DNA from: Acidobacteriota bacterium
GTDB taxonomy: Bacteria; Acidobacteriota; Terriglobia; Terriglobales; Acidobacteriaceae
NCBI GenBank assembly: GCA_021778845.1
Contig: JAJYBU010000033.1
Location: 1-40,537 of the forward strand
Length of the DNA: 40,537 bases
Reading direction: 5' to 3'
In this document: piece by piece, positions 8,179-14,890 of the stretch
Position numbering within the stretch: position 1 is the first letter of the stretch
Layout: each line of letters opens with the position of its first letter
Notes under the pieces: model-generated
What the model saw: the letters and a program-made list of their open reading frames with translations, nothing else
Databases searched by the model: none
Told to the model about the DNA's origin: nothing
Made by a program: the position numbers and the translations under genes

Positions 8179-9036
8179 ATGACCGCCTACGCCATGAAGT
8201 TACGCCTGGACAAACTCCTCGTTGACCGCTCCCTCGCCGCCTCCCGCGAGCGTGCGCAGGCGCTCATCCTCGCCGGCCGCGTCCTGGTTAACGAGCAGCG
8301 CATCGATAAGCCCGGCACCGCCGTCGACGACACCGTCACCATCCGCATGCTCGGCGACGATCTCCGCTACGTCTCCCGCGGCGGCGTCAAGCTCGAAGCC
8401 GCCCTCACCACCTGGAGCATCTCCGTCGCCGGCCTCGCCTGCGCCGACATCGGAGCCTCCACCGGCGGCTTCACTGACTGCATGCTCCAGCACGGCGCGG
8501 CATCTGTTCTAGCGGTAGACACCGGCTACGGCCAGATCCACCACAAACTCCGCACCGACCCCCGCGTCTCCCTCCTCGAGCGCACCAACGCCCGCCTCCT
8601 CACCCCCGGCCAGCTCTATCCCAGCCCCGCCCTAACCCACGAACCTTGTCATCTCGACCGGAGGCCGAAGGCCGCAGTGGAGAGACCTGCAGTTGCCCCC
8701 GCCCATTCCTCGCCCGCCCCCATCACCTTCTTCGCCCTCGACGTCAGCTTCATCTCCGCAACCCTCGTCCTCCCCGCCGTCCTCGCTGCCCTGGTCCCAG
8801 CAGGCGAGCACTGGCACGGCGACGCAGTCCTCCTCGTCAAGCCCCAGTTCGAAGCCGGCCGCGAGCATGTCGGCAAAGGCGGCATCGTCCGCGACCCCGA
8901 CGCCCACCAACTCGCGGTCCACCGCGTGGAGGACGCCGTCCGAGCCCTCGGCGGCCAGGCCCTCGCCCTCATCGACTCCCCCATTCTCGGCATGGAAGGC
9001 AACCGTGAGTTCCTCCTCCATGCCCGCTTCGCCTGA
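8179..9036 (+). CDS. tlyA: TlyA-type rRNA (cytidine-2'-O)-methyltransferase
   Basis: A protein of about 285 aa of the TlyA/hemolysin A family, which methylates ribose 2'-OH groups of rRNA cytidines. An S4 RNA-binding domain opens the protein (KLRLDKLLVDRSLAASRERAQ). The FtsJ-type methyltransferase follows, with the SAM motif ADIGASTGGFTDCML, then LAVDTGYGQ, ALDVSFISATL and VLLVKPQFEAGRE. Starts at 8179 or 8194 fit the family; the frame is open further upstream, but that part shows no similarity. About 40 residues between NARLL and ITFFALDVSFIS are unlike TlyA and include an in-frame copy of a dispersed DNA repeat (see the repeat entry). The catalytic segments on both sides are intact, so the protein may still work. 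Confidence 0.92.
   Translation: MTAYAMKLRLDKLLVDRSLAASRERAQALILAGRVLVNEQRIDKPGTAVDDTVTIRMLGDDLRYVSRGGVKLEAALTTWSISVAGLACADIGASTGGFTDCMLQHGAASVLAVDTGYGQIHHKLRTDPRVSLLERTNARLLTPGQLYPSPALTHEPCHLDRRPKAAVERPAVAPAHSSPAPITFFALDVSFISATLVLPAVLAALVPAGEHWHGDAVLLVKPQFEAGREHVGKGGIVRDPDAHQLAVHRVEDAVRALGGQALALIDSPILGMEGNREFLLHARFA
8644..8690 (+). repeat. Dispersed palindromic element inserted in frame inside tlyA
   Basis: The stretch contains GGCCGAAGGCC and the flanks GTCATCTCGACCGGAGG and GCAGTGGAGAGAC. I recognise this wording as a short dispersed intergenic repeat of acidobacterial genomes, from memory rather than a search. Here it adds residues CHLDRRPKAAVERPAV to the protein without breaking the frame. 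Confidence 0.55.
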
Positions 9037-9384
9037 CAATCCGCCCGCCCCAGACATCCGCCCTCTGCCTAAGCCAATCTCTTGAAGGGGCGGGATTTCA
9101 GCCCCGCCAAAAAATGTTAAAGACGAAGCTGGCTTCAGCCTCAAGGGAATGCCGCGCTGCGCCATCAACTTCTTATGAACCGAGAAAACGCAGCCAATCA
9201 GACCGAGCGCGGCCGTCCGTCATCTCGTATACATCCCAGGCCATGAACCAGCCTCGTTAATCACGCTTCCCTCGGTACGCCCGTATTCTTTGAAGGCGAT
9301 CACTCACTTTGCTCGCCCACACAATTCCAAAGAGAAGGCAGCCCAGACCGTTTCCTTTCGGTGCGGAACTGTAGAGGTGTCGTC
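9037..9384. other. 348-bp intergenic region with short hairpin repeats, no gene
   Basis: No coding frame with family features. It holds two small inverted repeats: GGCGGG/CCCGCC at 9089-9108 and GAAGC/GCTTC at 9125-9136. Neither is followed by a T-run in the right place, so they look like dispersed repeats rather than terminators. The remainder leads up to the hydrolase start; I see no convincing promoter. Confidence 0.5.
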
Positions 9385-10356
9385 ATGTTGCGTTCCTTCC
9401 GCACACTGGCCGTGCATGCTTTGATGGTTGCTGTTTTCAGCGCGACTGCCGTTGCTCAACAACATCTTCCGCCATGGCAACCTTCGCCCGGGCACCGGCA
9501 AGTCTCGATCTGGCCCGGAGCTGCGCCCGATCCTGTCGTATACGACGGCCCCGAGTATTCAGAAAAAGTAGAGCGCAAGGATGCTCTCGTCGCAGATAAG
9601 CCCTGGATTTCAGATGAGCGCGTCTCTGTGCCAACGATGACCGTCTACCCTCCAAAGACTGAGAACACCGGAGCTGCCGTCGTTGTGTTTCCCGGAGGGG
9701 GATATCAGATCCTCGCGATGGATTTGGAGGGCACCGAAGTTTGCGACTGGCTTACATCAAGAGGCATCACTTGCGTGCTCTTGAAATACCGCGTTCCAGG
9801 TTCATCGAAGTACCCCACGTCAGGTCCATATCCCCATGCCCCACAAGCTCTGGACGACGCACAGAGGACGATCAGCCTGACCCGGCTTCATGCTGCTGAG
9901 TGGCACATTGACCCGCGGAAGATTGGCGTGATCGGCTTCTCTGCTGGCGGTCACCTGGTAGCGGCGACAAGCGTTCACTTCGAGAAGCGCATTTATCCCC
10001 GCGTGGACGCAGCAGACGACGTGAGCTGCCGACCGGACTTCGCCATAGCCATCTACCCTGGTCATCTCGCAGTTGACGAGAACAGTTTTGCTCTTCAGCA
10101 GGATGTGAAGAACCATCTTTCGAAGCAGACGCCGCCCACCTTTCTCCTCCAGAACGAGGACGACGAGGTAGACGGCGTTGAGCAAGCCCTCGCGTACTAC
10201 GCCGGGCTAAAGCAGGCCGGAGTTCCAGTTGAAATGCACCTGTACGCACAGGGAGGCCATGCCTTTGGCTTGCGGCGCACCAATCTTCCTGTAACCGCAT
10301 GGCCTGAGTTGGTGGACAAGTGGATGGTCACAATTGGTATTTTGCCCCAGGAGTAG
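9385..10356 (+). CDS. Secreted alpha/beta hydrolase, acetyl-esterase/xylan-esterase type
   Basis: A 323-aa protein with a cleavable signal peptide (FRTLAVHALMVAVFSATAVA, about residues 4-23). The fold is that of BD-FAE/acetyl esterases. Seen: the oxyanion-hole segment VVVFPGGGYQ, the nucleophile elbow GFSAGG with Ser 186, an acidic segment NEDDEVD and the C-terminal GGHAFGL supplying the His. Enzymes of this group remove acetyl or other ester groups from plant polysaccharides in the periplasm or outside; the substrate is inferred only from the fold. The ATG at 9385 has AGAGGTG 5 nt upstream. An in-frame GTG at 9361 is less likely. No neighbour points to a polysaccharide locus. Confidence 0.88.
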   Translation: MLRSFRTLAVHALMVAVFSATAVAQQHLPPWQPSPGHRQVSIWPGAAPDPVVYDGPEYSEKVERKDALVADKPWISDERVSVPTMTVYPPKTENTGAAVVVFPGGGYQILAMDLEGTEVCDWLTSRGITCVLLKYRVPGSSKYPTSGPYPHAPQALDDAQRTISLTRLHAAEWHIDPRKIGVIGFSAGGHLVAATSVHFEKRIYPRVDAADDVSCRPDFAIAIYPGHLAVDENSFALQQDVKNHLSKQTPPTFLLQNEDDEVDGVEQALAYYAGLKQAGVPVEMHLYAQGGHAFGLRRTNLPVTAWPELVDKWMVTIGILPQE

Positions 10357-10556
10357 CACCCGGCGTGATGAGTCCCGCTAAGCGTTCTCGCTTCCCATAA
10401 CTGGTAGGCAGGATGTTTTGACTGCTTGCATATCCCCACGCCCGCAAAACCGCAGCGCCGCGAGCCCCGCATCCTACTCCACGCCCGCCTCACCCAGAGC
10501 CTTTTTCTACTGGCTACTGTCTACTCGCTGCTGTCTGCCGTTACACTGTTCACACG

Positions 10557-11417
10557 ATGCCCAAGGTAGCAATCATCTCCAAGCCGATGAAGCCAGAGCT
10601 GGAGTACATCCTCACCGAGCTCGTCGATTGGCTCACCGACAACGGGTTTACTCCCATCCTCGAACCCGACAGCGCCTCCTACATCGGTCTCAGTGATCAG
10701 GCCATCCAGCGCTGCGATATGGCCGCGCACGAGCCCGTCATCTGCATCTCCCTCGGCGGAGACGGCACCCTGCTCTCCGCCGCCCGCGCCTTCGCCTACA
10801 CCAATACCCCCATCCTCGGCGTCAACCTCGGCTCCCTCGGTTTCCTCACCGAGGTCCCACTCTCCGAGCTCTACGACACCCTTGAAGCCTGGATGGCCGG
10901 CACCGCCGTCATTGACATTCGCAGCCTCATGCACGCGCAACTCCTCCGCGACGGCCACCTCTTCCGCGAGTGGGAGGCCCTCAACGACATCGTCCTCGCC
11001 AAAGGTGCCATCGCCCGCATGGGCGAATTCGCCATCGAGCTCGACGGCCAGTTCGTCGCACGCTTCCGCGCCGACGGCGTCATCGTCTCCACCCCCACCG
11101 GCTCCACCGCCTACACACTGGCCGCCGACGGCCCCATCCTCATGCCCACCGTCGACGCCATGGTCCTCACTGCCATCTGCCCCCACCTCCTCACCATCCG
11201 CCCCATCGTCTTCCCCGGCGAAGCTGAGGTCGCCGTCGTCGTCGACGTCGTCCCCCACGAAACCTACCTCACTGTCGATGGCCAGGAAGCCGTCGAGCTT
11301 CTCCTCAACGACCGCATCCTCTGCCGCAAGTCCAACCGCGTCGTCCACCTCCTCCGCCTTCGACCCAACGGCTTCTTCAACGTCCTCCGCTCCAAGCTAA
11401 GCTGGGGCGAGCGCTAG
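10557..11417 (+). CDS. nadK: NAD kinase
   Basis: A 286-aa cytoplasmic enzyme that makes NADP from NAD and ATP or polyphosphate. The defining GGDGT motif lies at about residue 67 (SLGGDGTLLSAARAF). It is followed by GVNLGSLGFLTEV, the NE/D motif region ALNDIVLAKGA, and DGVIVSTPTGSTAYTLAADGPI that binds NAD. The length is normal (about 290 aa). The start ATG has no clear Shine-Dalgarno sequence; the upstream 200 bp is a low-information stretch rich in CTG/CTC words. It converges on feoB, with two short repeats between the genes. Confidence 0.96.
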   Translation: MPKVAIISKPMKPELEYILTELVDWLTDNGFTPILEPDSASYIGLSDQAIQRCDMAAHEPVICISLGGDGTLLSAARAFAYTNTPILGVNLGSLGFLTEVPLSELYDTLEAWMAGTAVIDIRSLMHAQLLRDGHLFREWEALNDIVLAKGAIARMGEFAIELDGQFVARFRADGVIVSTPTGSTAYTLAADGPILMPTVDAMVLTAICPHLLTIRPIVFPGEAEVAVVVDVVPHETYLTVDGQEAVELLLNDRILCRKSNRVVHLLRLRPNGFFNVLRSKLSWGER

Positions 11418-11484
11418 CGTCGAAGCTGGGGTCAACGGTCAGAAAATTTCCCCGCTATGTTGCCCCTGCTATTACTCTTTGGTT

Positions 11485-11520
11485 GTCATTCCGCAGCGCA
11501 GCGGAGGAATCTGCTTCTCC
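11485..11520. repeat. Short dispersed palindrome between nadK and feoB
   Basis: The arms ATTCCGC and GCGGAGGAAT surround AGCGCA (11488-11510). The wording GTCATTCC...GGAATCTGCTTCTCC is one I recognise as a common intergenic repeat in acidobacteria, from memory only. Confidence 0.5.
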
Positions 11521-11558
11521 CACCCCGCTTCACCCCCAATTTCGCGACCGTGCGTACG

Positions 11559-11608
11559 AAAACTGCGCTGAGAGTGTCGAATTGCAGCCCAACATTGCGT
11601 TGAGAGTG
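11559..11608 (+). repeat. 50-bp dispersed repeat, copy A
   Basis: It matches the reverse complement of 16113-16162 at 45 of 50 positions. Each copy contains an internal direct repeat of the form TTGCG-C/T-TGAGAGTG around the core GTCGAATTGCAGCCCAA. Copy A ends exactly at the feoB stop codon. Confidence 0.85.
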
Positions 11609-13519
11609 CTAGAAAATTCGCGAGATGACCTGATTGGCCACCAGCGCCGCAACGTACGCAACCCCTGTCATATAAACGAATTGCAGCGCCGGCAGCTTCC
11701 AGCTATTGGTTTCCCGCCGCACCACGATCAAGGTCGACGTACACTGCATTGCAAACGCAAAAAACACCACCAGCGCAATCGCTCCACCCAGCGTAATGTC
11801 ATGCCGCAGAGCCACTTGCAGCCCCAGCGCGTGTGTTGCCGGATCCATCCCATAGAGCGTACCCAGCGTTCCCACGATCACCTCTCGTGCCACGATGGAG
11901 CTCAATAACCCTATTCCTATCTTCCAGTTGAAGCCCAACGGCCGAATCACCGGCTCGATCCAATGCCCAAGGTGGCCAATCACGCTCGTCCCCAGATCCG
12001 AGAACTGCCCCCCATGGATCGGCAGCACGCTCATCACCCACACCAGAAACGTAACGCTCAAAATCACCGTTCCGGCTTTATGCAAGAACAACTTACCCCG
12101 GTCATACAGCCGCAACCCCAGCGAAGTCACCGTAGGCCACCGGTACTGCGGCAGTTCGAGTATGAAAGGAGCATGGGAAGCCTTCATTACAGAGGAGTTC
12201 AGTAGCTTGGCTGTGATCAGCGCGGCCAGAAAACCAATCACATAAAGTCCCAGCATTACCAACGCACGCAGCCCGATGACACCGCCCATAAACTTCTGGT
12301 TAGGGATAAATGCAGCAATAATCAGCGTATAAATGGGCAATCGCGCCGAACAGGTCATAAATGGCGCAATCAGAATCGTCGCAATCCGCTCCCGCTTGTT
12401 CTCAATGGTACGCGTGGCCATAATCGCCGGAACGGCACACGCATACGCTGAAAGCAAAGGAATAAACGCCTTTCCGTTCAACCCGATGGAGCGCATCATG
12501 CGATCCGCAATCAGCGCGGCACGGGCCAGATATCCAGAGTCTTCCAGCACCCCGATAAAGAGAAAGAGCAGCAAAATCTGCGGTAAAAACACCAGAACTG
12601 ACTGGACCCCATTCCACAAACCATCGCGCAGCATCGCCCGCAGCCAGTTATCAGGCAACAACAAGGCAGCCTTCGCGCCCATTTGCGTCAACAACTGTCC
12701 AAGCCCGTCGCTCAGCGGCTGTCCCAGCGTGAATACTACCTGAAACACAGCAATCACAACGGCTAGAAAGACCAGCGGCCCCAGGATGCGGTGCAAAAGG
12801 ACACTATCCAGACGCCGCGTCCACAGCGAAGCCCTCGGGGATTGGTACTTCGTTCGTGTCGTGACCTGCGTGGCCCAACTGCGGCACGAGGCCGCGCTCT
12901 GCAATACAGGCAGATGCACCGGCCTCAATCCATCATCCGGACGACTGCCTGCACGGAGGAGAAAGTCTGGAATCGCGTCCAGTCCTTTGCCCTGTGCAGC
13001 GCTGATCAAAGCCACTGGATGGCCCAATTCCCGCGCCATTGCCAGCGTATCGATCTTGCCGCCGCGGGCCTCAAGCTGGTCGGACATGTTCAGCAGGACC
13101 AGCGTCGGCAACCCAATCGAAAACACCGGTGCCGCCAGCATCAACTGGCGATTCAGATGGGTCGCATCCAGCACCAGAAGCACGCAATCCGGCTTGGGAA
13201 CGCCGGGCATCTTGCCGGTCAGTACCTCCACGGCGACACGCGCGTCTTCGGAGTAAGTGGCAAGGCTGTAAATTCCCGGAAGATCGATCAGCGTCAAATC
13301 ACTGCGCCCGATGCTCTTCATCTTGCCGGAGTGATGTTCTACCGTAACGCCGGGGTAGTTTGCGACCTTCTGACGCATTCCGGTCAAGCGATTGAAAAGG
13401 GTAGACTTACCGCAGTTTGGTGGGCCAATGAGTGCCACCGTCCGCAGTCGCACGGTGCCCGTAGGAGACGGAGGCGCGATCTCCTCGATCGGTGCTGCGA
13501 CCGTGGAATGGCAGCTCAT
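11609..13519 (-). CDS. feoB: Ferrous iron transporter FeoB
   Basis: A 636-aa inner-membrane Fe(II) permease with its own G-protein domain. The GTPase motifs are G1 GPPNCGKST, G3 DLPGIY and G4 NMSDQ (usual NxxD). The membrane core holds the conserved gate segments LSAYACAVPAIMATRTIENKR and APFMTCSARLPIYTLII, with the expected cysteines. It is on the short side for the family (600-770 aa) and has an extra 25 N-terminal residues before the G1 motif. The start overlaps the feoA stop by 4 bp (ATGA), so the pair is translated together. No FeoC is seen. The candidate operator before feoA suggests metal control. Confidence 0.95.
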   Translation of the reverse strand: MSCHSTVAAPIEEIAPPSPTGTVRLRTVALIGPPNCGKSTLFNRLTGMRQKVANYPGVTVEHHSGKMKSIGRSDLTLIDLPGIYSLATYSEDARVAVEVLTGKMPGVPKPDCVLLVLDATHLNRQLMLAAPVFSIGLPTLVLLNMSDQLEARGGKIDTLAMARELGHPVALISAAQGKGLDAIPDFLLRAGSRPDDGLRPVHLPVLQSAASCRSWATQVTTRTKYQSPRASLWTRRLDSVLLHRILGPLVFLAVVIAVFQVVFTLGQPLSDGLGQLLTQMGAKAALLLPDNWLRAMLRDGLWNGVQSVLVFLPQILLLFLFIGVLEDSGYLARAALIADRMMRSIGLNGKAFIPLLSAYACAVPAIMATRTIENKRERIATILIAPFMTCSARLPIYTLIIAAFIPNQKFMGGVIGLRALVMLGLYVIGFLAALITAKLLNSSVMKASHAPFILELPQYRWPTVTSLGLRLYDRGKLFLHKAGTVILSVTFLVWVMSVLPIHGGQFSDLGTSVIGHLGHWIEPVIRPLGFNWKIGIGLLSSIVAREVIVGTLGTLYGMDPATHALGLQVALRHDITLGGAIALVVFFAFAMQCTSTLIVVRRETNSWKLPALQFVYMTGVAYVAALVANQVISRIF

Positions 13520-13818
13520 ACAGCCTCACCTGCGGCGTTCGAAGTCAGCCGGAGAAAGATATGTTGGGCGGTCTCGTTGCGCAGGCCAACTTCAACCCCA
13601 TCAATGCGGTACACGCGCGGGTCCCCAGCCGGAGCGCGGCGCAGAATTTCAACACTGATTCCCGGAAGGAATCCAAGGTGCGCCAGGTAGTGGCTCACTT
13701 CGTCGGGAAGATCGACGCGTTCCACCACGCCTGCACTGCCCACTTTCGCGTCGCTCAAAGCCATAACGTCCATGGAACCGCATATCCGACCAAGTTGGTC
13801 CTCTTTACTATACGACAT
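13516..13818 (-). CDS. feoA: Ferrous iron transport accessory protein FeoA
   Basis: A small SH3-like cytoplasmic protein needed for FeoB activity. The FeoA fold is seen in AGVVERVDLPDEVSHYLAHL, LGFLPGISVEILRRAPAGDP and RIDGVEVGLRNETAQHIFL. The frame allows 100 residues from 13818; the family is about 75-85 aa, so starts at 13773 or 13764 (MALSDAKVG) are plausible. None has a good ribosome site. It overlaps feoB by 4 bp. Confidence 0.92.
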   Translation of the reverse strand: MSYSKEDQLGRICGSMDVMALSDAKVGSAGVVERVDLPDEVSHYLAHLGFLPGISVEILRRAPAGDPRVYRIDGVEVGLRNETAQHIFLRLTSNAAGEAV

Positions 13819-13832
13819 TCAGAGGATCTTTG

Positions 13833-13857
13833 CTGTATTTTTATGGCTTCAATACAG
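13833..13857. promoter_or_regulatory. Candidate operator upstream of feoAB
   Basis: A perfect dyad CTGTATT-N11-AATACAG lies 15-39 bp before the first possible feoA start. Size and AT-rich arms resemble binding sites of metal-dependent repressors such as the Fur or DtxR/MntR families, but the sequence does not match either consensus closely enough to name the protein. Confidence 0.45.
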
Positions 13858-13896
13858 GCATCGGAAATGTAGGGGCTTTTGAGAGATGGAAGGTCA

Positions 13897-13973
13897 TGGT
13901 GCGCCCGGAAGGATTCGAACCTCCGACCTACTGGTTCGTAGCCAGGCGCTCTATCCAGCTGAGCTACGGGCGC
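13897..13973 (-). tRNA. tRNA-Arg (anticodon ACG)
   Basis: A full cloverleaf with acceptor GCGCCCG/CGGGCGC, D arm GCTC...GAGC, anticodon loop CTACGAA (ACG, reads CGU and after deamination CGC/CGA), T arm with TTCGAAT and an encoded CCA at the 3' end. The outermost anticodon-stem pair is C-T. Confidence 0.97.
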
Positions 13974-13997
13974 ACATTGCATTGCGGCAACTAAGTA

Positions 13998-14026
13998 AGA
14001 ATAACCGATGAAAGCCTTGCGATCAA
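13998..14026 (-). promoter_or_regulatory. Sigma-70 type promoter of tRNA-Arg
   Basis: On the minus strand TTGATC (-35), 17-bp spacer, TATTCT (-10). The -10 ends 24 nt before the tRNA 5' end. Match and spacing are good. Confidence 0.7.
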
Positions 14027-14028
14027 AT

Positions 14029-14298
14029 CTAGCTGGCTGCAGGGGCTACAGCTACTGCCTCTGGCTGGGGCGGCAGCAACGACACGCGCTCGATCACATC
14101 AATGCCAGCCCGCCGCAGGAGTTGGTGGATGATCGGCTCGGTGAGCCGTGTCGCGTCGTATTCCACACGAACGGTCTTTTCAGCCTCATTGACCTCGACC
14201 ATGCGAATTCCATAGACTTTGCGGACCTGTCCGAGAGCCATCATGGCTGCCTCGGTGGGTGCTCCGCCGTAGAGATACATCACATCAAGCTGTGTCAT
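14029..14298 (-). CDS. Small HMA-like (ferredoxin-fold) protein of unknown function
   Basis: An 89-aa protein whose pattern TQLDVMYLYGGAPTEAAMMAL, KVYGIRMVEVNEAEKTVRVEYD and EPIIHQLLRRAGIDVIER is that of a beta-alpha-beta-beta-alpha-beta heavy-metal-associated fold. The metal-binding CxxC is absent (GGAPT is in its place), so copper carriage is doubtful. An Ala/Pro-rich tail ends the protein. It lies 30 bp downstream of the TlpA-like gene on the same strand and is followed by the tRNA-Arg promoter region. A 30-bp palindrome lies 39-68 bp before its ATG. Confidence 0.7.
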   Translation of the reverse strand: MTQLDVMYLYGGAPTEAAMMALGQVRKVYGIRMVEVNEAEKTVRVEYDATRLTEPIIHQLLRRAGIDVIERVSLLPPQPEAVAVAPAAS

Positions 14299-14328
14299 GC
14301 TGCTGATTTTATCGTGAGACGGGGTGGA

Positions 14329-14829
14329 TTATGAAGCCAGTTTCCTGAGATATCTCAGGAAACTGGGGCTGGTGAACTCTTGTGGTCCAATCAACTTCCT
14401 GCGTATCACGCCCTGCTTGTCGATGATGTAGGTCTCGGGAAAGCGGAAGCTGCCGTAAAGCTTATTCGAGGTCTGCTGCTGATCGAAGACTGTCAGCAAG
14501 TCGATGTGCTGACGCGCGACAAAGCTCTGGTATTGGGAAAAGTCTTCATTGCTTGCGACGGCAACGACCTGAATCTGCGGCATTTGCTGCTGCAGGGTCT
14601 GGAGGCTCGGCATCTCCTGCACGCAGGGAGCACACCAACTCGCCCAGAAATTAAGCACCACGACTCTGCCGCGCAGGCTTGCCAGATTGACCGAATGCTG
14701 CCCGTCATTGATGGAGAATACCGGTGCTACCCGGCCGATTTGATCGGAAAGTGTGCCCCGATCGCAGCCTGTGGTGGTGATGGCGCAGGCTAGAAACGCC
14801 ATGATTCCTGCACGCATGATGTGTCGCAT
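14329..14829 (-). CDS. TlpA-family thioredoxin-like lipoprotein
   Basis: A 166-aa periplasmic thiol protein. The N-terminal hydrophobic stretch ends in TTTGC (Cys 22), a relaxed lipobox, so a lipid anchor is likely but not certain. The AhpC/TSA-Redoxin fold has LRGRVVVLNFWASWCAPC with the active site C66-A-P-C69, the cis-Pro segment RFPETYIIDKQGVI and EFTSPSFLRYLRKL. TlpA-type proteins reduce disulfides during cytochrome c assembly or in other envelope proteins and are recharged by DsbD/CcdA; DsbD is encoded 11 kb away. A perfect DNA palindrome lies within its last codons. Confidence 0.9.
   Translation of the reverse strand: MRHIMRAGIMAFLACAITTTGCDRGTLSDQIGRVAPVFSINDGQHSVNLASLRGRVVVLNFWASWCAPCVQEMPSLQTLQQQMPQIQVVAVASNEDFSQYQSFVARQHIDLLTVFDQQQTSNKLYGSFRFPETYIIDKQGVIRRKLIGPQEFTSPSFLRYLRKLAS
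14337..14366. repeat. Perfect 30-bp palindrome at the 3' end of the TlpA-like gene
   Basis: The arm CCAGTTTCCTGAGAT is followed with no loop by its exact reverse complement. It is translated as the protein's penultimate segment SFLRYLRKLA. No T-run follows, so it is not a standard terminator. It may be an operator for the gene at 14298. Confidence 0.9.
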
Positions 14830-14876
14830 GATTCGCTGCCCTCGCGTTGAGTCCGATCGCGCTATCTACCTGTTTC

Positions 14877-14882
14877 TATAAT
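14877..14882 (+). promoter_or_regulatory. Consensus -10 TATAAT directly before the glycosyltransferase
   Basis: A perfect TATAAT ends 8 nt before the GTG at 14891. Transcription would begin at or next to the start codon. No good -35 lies at the usual distance (TTGAGT is 24 bp upstream). Confidence 0.35.
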
Positions 14883-14890
14883 ACGAAGTT

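Noticed and set aside
9087..9108. GGCGGG/CCCGCC hairpin after tlyA as terminator
   Set aside because: It is followed by A, not T, on the plus strand; and the T-run on the minus strand precedes the stem.
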